Positions 33,238 through 38,210 of a DNA stretch of 38,210 bases are shown here, in pieces (the stretch's first letter is position 1; each line of letters opens with the position of its first letter). The notes beneath the pieces are model-generated. The model saw only the letters and a program-made list of their open reading frames with translations, had not been told where the DNA came from and searched no databases. The translations under genes and the position numbers were made by a program. Origin of the DNA: Oscillospiraceae bacterium (GTDB lineage Bacteria; Bacillota_A; Clostridia; Oscillospirales; WRJC01); the NCBI GenBank assembly GCA_009782405.1, contig WRJC01000029.1, positions 1 to 38,210 of the forward strand. Reading direction: 5' to 3'.

Positions 33238-33927
33238 GTGAAACTGCATTTTTTGGGGACCGGAGCCGCCGACTGGGACATATCGAAGCCTTCGCGGGAT
33301 ATGGACTACAGGCGTTTTTCGTCGCTTCTGATCGACGGCGTACTGCTTCTCGATCCGGGGCCGTGCGTTTTCGAATTCGCCGAAACTTTCGGCTATGGAG
33401 ATTTGGCACATGGCATACGCCATATCGCCAACACCCACCGGCACGGGGACTATTACTGCGAGGAAACTGTAAAAAAACTATGCGAAAACGGTGCGAAATA
33501 TCATGAGCTGAAGCGCGGCGAGCCAGATTTGATCGGGGGCTATGCGCTCACGGCTTGCGAGGCCAACCACGGGACATGCGCCGTGGCGAACCACATAGCG
33601 GTGGAGGACAGCGAAGGCAAGAAGCTGTTCTATTGCTGCGACGGCTCTTGGTTTTTGTATGATACATATGAAAAAATATGTTCGTTTAAGCCCGATATGC
33701 TCATATTCGACTGCACTGTCGGGGATGCGGAGGGCGACTACCGCATATTCGAGCACAACAACATACGCATGGTTTTGGAAATGGCAATGACGCTTAAGCC
33801 GCATTGCGGCCGCTTCATGGTTTCGCACATGGCGAAAACCCTGCACGGCACCCACGAGCAGCTATGCGAACGGCTGATGCCGCACGGCATCGTCCCCGCC
33901 CACGACAACATGGTCGTGCAGCTTTAA
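33238..33927 (+). CDS. Metallo-beta-lactamase-fold hydrolase with variant metal motif
   Basis: A 229-residue protein of the PhnP / RNase Z-like branch of the metallo-beta-lactamase fold. MKLHFLGTGAADWD and LLLDPGP open the fold. The metal motif HxHxDH is present as THRHGDYY, keeping His, His and Asp but replacing the final His. Further likely ligands lie in ANHGT, CCDGSW, FDCTVGD and PAHDNM. It probably hydrolyses a phosphodiester or small ester. The start is GTG at 33238, supported by a strong run of G (33227-33232); no ATG fits. It is co-transcribed with the RraA-like gene. A truncated ATPase gene begins just after its stop. Confidence 0.84.
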   Translation: MKLHFLGTGAADWDISKPSRDMDYRRFSSLLIDGVLLLDPGPCVFEFAETFGYGDLAHGIRHIANTHRHGDYYCEETVKKLCENGAKYHELKRGEPDLIGGYALTACEANHGTCAVANHIAVEDSEGKKLFYCCDGSWFLYDTYEKICSFKPDMLIFDCTVGDAEGDYRIFEHNNIRMVLEMAMTLKPHCGRFMVSHMAKTLHGTHEQLCERLMPHGIVPAHDNMVVQL

Positions 33928-33944
33928 CTTTTTTAAAAGCCGGC

Positions 33945-34350
33945 AGTCCGGCCTCTAAGTACATTAATTTTTTTTCGGATTGGGAGTTGGCATTCAAAGC
34001 GATTTTAGAATGGCCGACTAACGGTGCTAAGAAACTGTTGATTATCGACGAATTCCCGTATATGTGCAAAGGAAATTCGTCAATCCCGTCAATTCTGCAA
34101 ATATTATGGGATGAACAGCTTAAAAATCAAAACGTCATGATTGTTCTGTGCGGCAGCGCGATGAGTTTTATCGAGAAAGAAATATTATCGGAAAAGAATC
34201 CGTTGTACGGGCGCACGACCGGAATTTACAGATTGATATTATTACTCTTGACGCTAAATCAAAGAATTTTCGCTGTCGGATATTATGGCGTGACTGATAC
34301 CGGAGAACGAACTTTTAGAAACGATAGTAAGTATGCTGGAAAAGATGGGT
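33945..34350 (+). pseudogene. Remnant of an AAA/DUF234-type ATPase
   Basis: From 33945 the frame reads SPASKYINFFSDWELAF, then the Walker-B-like LLIIDEFPYMCKG and VMIVLCGSAMSFIEKE, ending with NPLYGRTTGIYR near 34230. These are hallmarks of the archaeal-type ATPases with a C-terminal DUF234 nuclease-like domain. The N-terminal P-loop part is missing and there is no start codon. After 34230 the next frame gives IDIITLDAKSKNF, which resembles the family's C-terminal EID..ALD..SKxF segment, followed by a return to the first frame (AVGYY). The middle of the gene appears deleted and the rest frameshifted. The base composition is more A/T rich than in the neighbours. A dead fragment of an acquired gene is the best reading. 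Confidence 0.75.
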
Positions 34351-34511
34351 AGCTTTCAAAAAATCCTGACTTCACATTTTTGTCATGCCGTGCGGAATGG
34401 GATTTTTGATATTCGCAAAAGCAAAAAGGGAGACGAAACCCAGTTTATATGGTATAATGGTAATCAATCAGGCATCCCCAAACATGGTTTTTAGAGGTTG
34501 CCTATAGTTAG

Positions 34512-35831
34512 TCAACCGCTGAAATGCGTTTTCATTTCGGAATGATACGGCAGGTTCAGAATTTCATTTATGAATTCTCTCGCCTGCCTGAGCGACGACG
34601 CCCATTTGTCCATCATCACCAGTTCCTCAAGCCATTCAATGCGACCGGTACGGTATGCCTCAAGTTCCATTTCGACGGGTGCAACGCGGTCGCGCAGGAT
34701 ATACGCAACGACTGTGCGCGGAAGCGGGTCTGTTTGAATAGGATATACGCCGTCTTTCTGACACAACGCCTGAACTTCCACCGCGAAATCTTCCGGCACT
34801 CCGGGAACCAAGCCACTTCTGTTCAACAAATTCACGAATTTTATTTTCGGTATGTTGCACGCTATTGATTCGACAAGGGGTATTATCAAATCGTCGCTGC
34901 CGTCGCCGAGAAATTCTTTCACGGAGCGGTCAGGTTTTTTTGCCAGTTCTATAATATCCGCCGCATTTTTTGCGACGCTGTTGAAATATCCGTTCCAGCC
35001 GTCCATGGGATCGTCTGCGCCGTAACTGCGCTCAACTTCGTCGTCTGAATGATACCACCACGGCCAGCTTGCGCCCGTCCAGTTCAATGTGTCGCCGATG
35101 CCGATTACGCCGTGACGTTTATAAAAATCATCGTGTATTTTGCTGAACGGCATAGAATCGCCGGTTTTGCGCCGTTCTTCAATCAAATCAAAAAGATTTT
35201 TATCTTTCAGATAACCGCTGTTAAGCCATACGAAATGGTTTACGCCGGGCATTTGGAAAGTTATATCCCCGTAATCATAGCCAAAATTCTTTGCGATATG
35301 ATTTGCATGGGAATATCCGTGACACAGCCCGACCATTTTTGCCTCCGGGTATTTGCGCTGTATGAGCGTCGTTCCCGCTACGACGGGGTTAGCCACCATC
35401 AAATGCCATGCGCCGGGGCAGTATGTCAGAATATCCTGCGTCAGCGATTCAAAAAGTCTGAACTGGTAGAAGTTGATCCAAAATGCCTCGTCGTACATGA
35501 TGTGATAACTGCCACCGAATTTGAAACCGTGTTTTTCGGCTATCTCAAAACCGTCTTTCAGGTGCCGGTGCGGAGCGGCGAGCGCGGTGTTTACAACGAA
35601 ACCCGCGCCTTTTAATGATTCAACACGGTCAAGCGTTTTTTCAAAATGCATATTGCCGCCGATTTCTTTTGTGTAACGGACGCAGAGTTCATAAACTGCG
35701 TCAAGGCGTTCTTTATTTATATCCATCAGGCTTACTAAACTGCCCGAAAGATACTTTGACGCGCATACATCGCGGACGAGTCCTAACGAAAAACAACCGC
35801 TCCCCGCGCCTATCAAACTTATTTTTAACAT
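34512..35831 (-). CDS. GH4-family NAD-dependent glycosidase, possible alpha-glucuronidase
   Basis: A 439-residue glycoside hydrolase family 4 enzyme. These enzymes use NAD and Mn2+ in a redox elimination mechanism. Visible features are the Rossmann start ISLIGAGSGCF, N148-P149 in VANPVV, the metal-binding Cys in C170-H-G, and GVN198H199F. In this family the residues after the Cys correlate with substrate; as I recall, CHG is found in alpha-glucuronidases, CHE in alpha-glucosidases and CHS in alpha-galactosidases. That fits the glucuronate theme here but needs testing. The ATG at 35831 follows GCGGAGAAAATATT. It is 48 bases after UroD-like protein 4 on the same strand, likely one transcript. 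No convincing terminator follows it. Confidence 0.9.
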   Translation of the reverse strand: MLKISLIGAGSGCFSLGLVRDVCASKYLSGSLVSLMDINKERLDAVYELCVRYTKEIGGNMHFEKTLDRVESLKGAGFVVNTALAAPHRHLKDGFEIAEKHGFKFGGSYHIMYDEAFWINFYQFRLFESLTQDILTYCPGAWHLMVANPVVAGTTLIQRKYPEAKMVGLCHGYSHANHIAKNFGYDYGDITFQMPGVNHFVWLNSGYLKDKNLFDLIEERRKTGDSMPFSKIHDDFYKRHGVIGIGDTLNWTGASWPWWYHSDDEVERSYGADDPMDGWNGYFNSVAKNAADIIELAKKPDRSVKEFLGDGSDDLIIPLVESIACNIPKIKFVNLLNRSGLVPGVPEDFAVEVQALCQKDGVYPIQTDPLPRTVVAYILRDRVAPVEMELEAYRTGRIEWLEELVMMDKWASSLRQAREFINEILNLPYHSEMKTHFSG

Positions 35832-35879
35832 AATATTTTCTCCGCTTTTATTTAGTTTTTGTTTTTATAATAATATTTA

Positions 35880-36956
35880 TCAGTATCTGCCATAATCCCA
35901 TACGGTTTCATAAAATGCAACAACATTCTCAGCCGGCATACTCATATCTATCTGACCTGACGACGATGCCGCAATCAGCCCCCCGCTTTTTCCCGCTATA
36001 TTTATCAGCCTTTTTGTTTCCGCCGCAACTTCGTCAATGCTGCCCAACGCCAACACATCAACAGCATCCATGCCTCCGACAATAGTAATTTTATCGCCGT
36101 AATCGCGCTTGATATCAGCGTAGTTCATGCCCGCGCTTGTTTCCACCGGGTTCAAGCCGTCTATTCCGCAATCTATGAGATTCGGCAGAACCGACGTAAC
36201 ATCGCCGTCGGAGTGGAAAAGTACGCGTATATCGCGTGAGTGAAACAAGCCGCATATCTCCGCGAGCGCAGGGAAGTACAGCCGTTCAAGCAAATCGGGA
36301 GGGTAGAACAGCCGATTTTTGTACGCAATATCGTCCCATATTATCGCCACCGGCGAGATTTCTTTATATGCAGTCGCTTGCAGCCGTTCAAGTGTCAGAA
36401 TGTTGTCGAGGCGCATTTTTTTCTCCACAAGTTCGGGGTAGTCAGCATACGCCAGCATTCTCCTTTCAGTATTTCCGTATGGAAGCGCAGTACACGCCCA
36501 CGCAGTTATATAAACCATATCTCCCGTGTAAGGCTCAAGCGAACGGGCATTTTCGACAGCGTCTTTTTTCGCGTCAGGCTTGGCTTCACCTATACGGCTT
36601 TCACACTGCTCTATCTGCTTTTCAAGTTCTTCTTTTATTTTGCCGTCGGAATCAGTCAGTAAAGATTGTGACGGGGCAGGTATATTCCATGACATCCAAC
36701 GCTCAACAATGGTTTTTGAGCCGTCGTCGTTTATTATCCTGCCCGGTTCACGCGGCAAACCTCCTAACGGATGACATAAGTCAAGGCATTTTGCGCAGGC
36801 GGCGATATGATGTTTGTCGCTCCGTAACGGTATGGATTCCGCTCCGAAATGATTGAACACGCCATCGTGTATGAGATAGTCAAAAATCGGCACTCTGTCG
36901 GGGATTTCACCGTTCAGTACAGCTAACACCCGCTCTTTTTTTGTTAAGCTTGCCAT
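35880..36956 (-). CDS. UroD/MtaA-like protein 4 (HSDG motif)
   Basis: A 358-residue UroD-superfamily protein and the most divergent of the four. The start LTKKERVLAVLNGEIPDRVP is the usual opening of the MtaA/CmuA branch. The ligand motif reads FH248SD250G, with Asp in place of Cys, and the third-ligand region reads AASSSGQIDMS. An inserted charged helix lies at about 103-140. The C-terminal block GDKITIVGGMDAVDVLALG resembles KIVFIGGVDTQ of protein 3. The ATG at 36956 has AGAAAGGAAAAAA upstream. It precedes the GH4 glycosidase in one transcript, the only case in the window where such a protein is directly co-oriented with a glycosidase gene. The reaction is unknown. Confidence 0.84.
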   Translation of the reverse strand: MASLTKKERVLAVLNGEIPDRVPIFDYLIHDGVFNHFGAESIPLRSDKHHIAACAKCLDLCHPLGGLPREPGRIINDDGSKTIVERWMSWNIPAPSQSLLTDSDGKIKEELEKQIEQCESRIGEAKPDAKKDAVENARSLEPYTGDMVYITAWACTALPYGNTERRMLAYADYPELVEKKMRLDNILTLERLQATAYKEISPVAIIWDDIAYKNRLFYPPDLLERLYFPALAEICGLFHSRDIRVLFHSDGDVTSVLPNLIDCGIDGLNPVETSAGMNYADIKRDYGDKITIVGGMDAVDVLALGSIDEVAAETKRLINIAGKSGGLIAASSSGQIDMSMPAENVVAFYETVWDYGRY

Positions 36957-37166
36957 GTTTTTTCCTTTCTGTATTCGTAACTATATCAATTGGGGGGAAA
37001 ATCGAGATAAAAGAGAGAAAAAATATATTCATGCTTCTATTTTATCCTATTCCCGACTTTTTTCAGTTGCTTTCATGTGAATTTTTCGCAAACTTTTTTC
37101 CCCCTCCCCTTCAATTGAATTGTTACAAAATCTTTACGAGATATTATTACAAATAATAATAGGCTG

Positions 37167-37175
37167 TGATATAAT
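37167..37175 (+). promoter_or_regulatory. Extended -10 promoter before the structured leader
   Basis: TGATATAAT, an extended -10 element identical to that at 22409-22417. The -35 box is weak (TTACAA at 37147-37152, spacer 17). Transcription should start near 37182. Confidence 0.6.
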
Positions 37176-37181
37176 AAAAGG

Positions 37182-37310
37182 GCAAAGAGCATGGTAAAAG
37201 TGACAAGCTCCCACGGACTACGCTAACGGTAAGAAGCGGGGTCTTACTGTTCAAGATTCCTAACGGAATCAGATTACACAAGCTAACCCCGTAAGTCCTA
37301 CGGTTTTGAT
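37182..37310 (+). ncRNA. Candidate structured RNA leader
   Basis: Several complementary segments cluster in about 100 bases. Hairpin A is GTAAGA (37229-37234) with TCTTAC (37242-37247). Hairpin B is GATTCC (37255-37260), loop TAAC, GGAATC (37265-37270). A long-range stem is GGACTACG (37215-37222) with CGTAAGTCC (37290-37298), one bulged base. The loop of hairpin A, CGGGG (37237-37241), is complementary to CCCCG (37287-37291), which would make a pseudoknot or compete with the long stem. TAACGG occurs twice. It could be a cis-acting riboswitch-like leader for the S66 peptidase or a relic of a transposon end. No known class was recognised. Confidence 0.45.
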
Positions 37311-37383
37311 TTATGTATTCAAGCCATGACAAAAATGGGCACGCCGAAAATTTTGGATTTATGAAAAAGCGGGGTATAAAAAT

Positions 37384-38210
37384 ATGCAGGCAAAAAGATT
37401 GCCGCAAGGCGGCACGATAGGGATATTCTGCCCGAGCCATGTAGCGGACATGGAGCGCTACGATAGTATCGTCGGCGCAATGGAAAGGTTTGGGTACAGG
37501 GCGAAACTCGGAGATAATTTCGCCAAAGACACTTACGGCTACGCCGCAAGCGCAAAGGAACGCGCCGCCGACCTCAACGATTTGGTCGCGGATGATTCCG
37601 TTCAAATGATATTGTTTTCCGGCGGCGATAGCGCGGCGGAAATCCTGCCGCACATCGACTACGAAAATATCCGCCGCAATCCGAAGTTTTTTAGCAGCTA
37701 CAGCGACGGCACTTCGATATTGAACGCCATTCATTCCCGGACGGGGCTGATCACATATTATGGGTTTGGAGCGGGACAATTTTCCGATTTGCGGTATTAC
37801 GACTATATGCAGTTTTGCTCCCACTTCGTCGAGGGACACAGCGCGGAGAAATTCGTTTGCGACAGCAAATGGAAAACCTTGCGCGGGGGAAACTGCGAGG
37901 GCACGCTGATCGGCGGCTATTCTTCGCTGTTCGGGCTTATGCTCGCCAATAAATATTTTGGCTACGACAGCGCCAAAAAATATTTGCTGTTTCTCGAAGA
38001 CCACGAAAAATTCAGCGATGTCGGCGCGGTAGGCACATATCTCGCCTTTATCGGGCAAAGCGAATTCATGCAGAGCGTGACAGGATTGATTTTCGGGCAT
38101 TACTCTGTCAATGTCCCCGATGATCTGCTTGGCTGCCTCGAACGTTTTGGAGCCGGCCACAATATTCCCGTAATATATACCGACGATTTCGGGCATGGGA
38201 CACGGCACGC
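37384..38210 (+). CDS. S66-family peptidase (LD-carboxypeptidase / MccF-like), 3' end outside window
   Basis: The frame is open to the window edge (275 residues). The S66 family includes LdcA, which trims the D-Ala of murein tetrapeptides, and MccF, which inactivates microcin C. Visible landmarks are GTIGIFCPSHV at the N-terminus, MILFSGGDSAAEILPHIDY, the nucleophile Ser107 in SYS107DGTSILNAI, GTLIGGYSSLFGLMLA, and YLLFLEDHEKF, which may hold the catalytic Glu. The C-terminal His region is cut. The ATG at 37384 follows AGCGGGGTATAAAA. There is no signal peptide, so it is cytoplasmic, fitting peptide recycling or antibiotic-conjugate cleavage. It is preceded by the structured leader. Confidence 0.88.
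   Translation, partial: MQAKRLPQGGTIGIFCPSHVADMERYDSIVGAMERFGYRAKLGDNFAKDTYGYAASAKERAADLNDLVADDSVQMILFSGGDSAAEILPHIDYENIRRNPKFFSSYSDGTSILNAIHSRTGLITYYGFGAGQFSDLRYYDYMQFCSHFVEGHSAEKFVCDSKWKTLRGGNCEGTLIGGYSSLFGLMLANKYFGYDSAKKYLLFLEDHEKFSDVGAVGTYLAFIGQSEFMQSVTGLIFGHYSVNVPDDLLGCLERFGAGHNIPVIYTDDFGHGTRH

Larger units (their letters stand above)
36957..37383. other. 427-base intergenic region between UroD-like 4 and the S66 peptidase gene
   Basis: A/T-rich divergent control region. The left part (36957-37140) holds no clear feature beyond a weak possible minus-strand promoter. An extended -10 element lies at 37167-37175, and the transcript from it would pass through the structured segment at 37182-37310 before reaching the peptidase start at 37384. 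No gene was recognised in it. Confidence 0.6.

Noticed and set aside
33938..33952. Small hairpin GCCGG-CAGT-CCGGC after the MBL gene
   Set aside because: The stem is only 5 bases with no T-run on the plus strand, and it overlaps the start of the ATPase remnant.
34353..34495. Short plus-strand frame reading ENELLETIVSMLEKMG and ending near 34495
   Set aside because: No start codon or ribosome binding site; probably non-coding or a further scrap of the ATPase remnant.
34471..34502. Imperfect hairpin GGCAACCTC/GGGGATGCC after the GH4 gene
   Set aside because: It has a mismatch, a large loop and no T-run, so I do not call it a terminator.
37147..38208. Minus-strand open frame of 353 codons at the right edge
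   Set aside because: It crosses the promoter and structured leader and is the complement of the S66 peptidase, which has the SYSDGT motif.
1..38210. CRISPR arrays, tRNA or rRNA genes, intact insertion sequences, replication origins
   Set aside because: No spaced direct repeats, tRNA-like or rRNA-like sequence, transposase gene or origin-like boxes were seen on reading both strands.

Overview
The window looks like chromosomal DNA of an anaerobic, Gram-positive-type bacterium of the Clostridia (Bacillota), probably an uncultured gut or rumen fibre degrader. The evidence is as follows. There are seven lipoproteins with classical lipoboxes. Strong sigma-A promoters recur, several of them exactly TTGACA-17-TATAAT, and ribosome binding sites are purine rich. 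A glycyl radical enzyme and an iron-sulfur aldo/keto reductase point to anaerobic life. No rRNA, tRNA, CRISPR array or intact mobile element was seen. The theme is capture and dismantling of plant-type glycans. The genes lie in short divergent or convergent transcription units, with no ABC permease or nucleotide-binding protein for sugar import.

Layout. 1-1803: 5' part of an ABC exporter with an unusual zinc-ribbon N-terminus (minus). 2012-3028: UroD-like protein 1 (minus). 3203-5763: binding lipoprotein 1 and a CE15-like glucuronoyl esterase (plus). 5767-13700: a minus-strand operon, in transcription order Gfo/Idh oxidoreductase, binding lipoprotein 3, a 961-aa multidomain protein, binding lipoprotein 2 and a TIM-barrel-like protein. 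13901-16260: Ig-like lipoprotein and Fe-S aldo/keto reductase (plus). 16285-21603: a minus-strand series UroD-like 2, binding lipoprotein 4, DUF4838/GH67-like protein, CBM lipoprotein. 21768-22277: a PH-like membrane protein (minus). 22504-26265: glycyl radical enzyme and binding lipoprotein 5 (plus). 26276-27280: UroD-like 3 (minus). 27474-30651: GH127 beta-L-arabinofuranosidase and an AraC-kinase-fold fusion (plus). 30715-32268: sulfatase (minus). 32513-33927: RraA-like protein and metallo-beta-lactamase-fold hydrolase (plus). 33945-34350: an ATPase gene remnant. 34512-36956: GH4 glycosidase and UroD-like 4 (minus). 37182-37310: a candidate structured RNA. 37384 to the end: an S66 peptidase, cut by the window.

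How the parts may work together (inference). Five related cell-surface binding lipoproteins, each carrying a calcium-type DxDGDG loop, would capture different glycan fragments. The intracellular enzymes (CE15-like esterase, DUF4838, GH127, GH4, sulfatase, oxidoreductases) would trim esters, arabinose, uronic acids and sulfate. The most intriguing repeated element is a set of four divergent UroD/MtaA-like proteins. None has the HemE signature, and they carry three versions of the metal-binding motif (HSC, HSD, DTD). They sit beside glucuronate- and arabinose-type enzymes, and two of them head transcription units. Possible roles include methyl transfer from methylated sugars, but no corrinoid protein lies in the window and this is untested. 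Two other good candidates for something undescribed are the AraC protein fused to a catalytically degenerate kinase fold with an internal start site, and the structured leader at 37182-37310.
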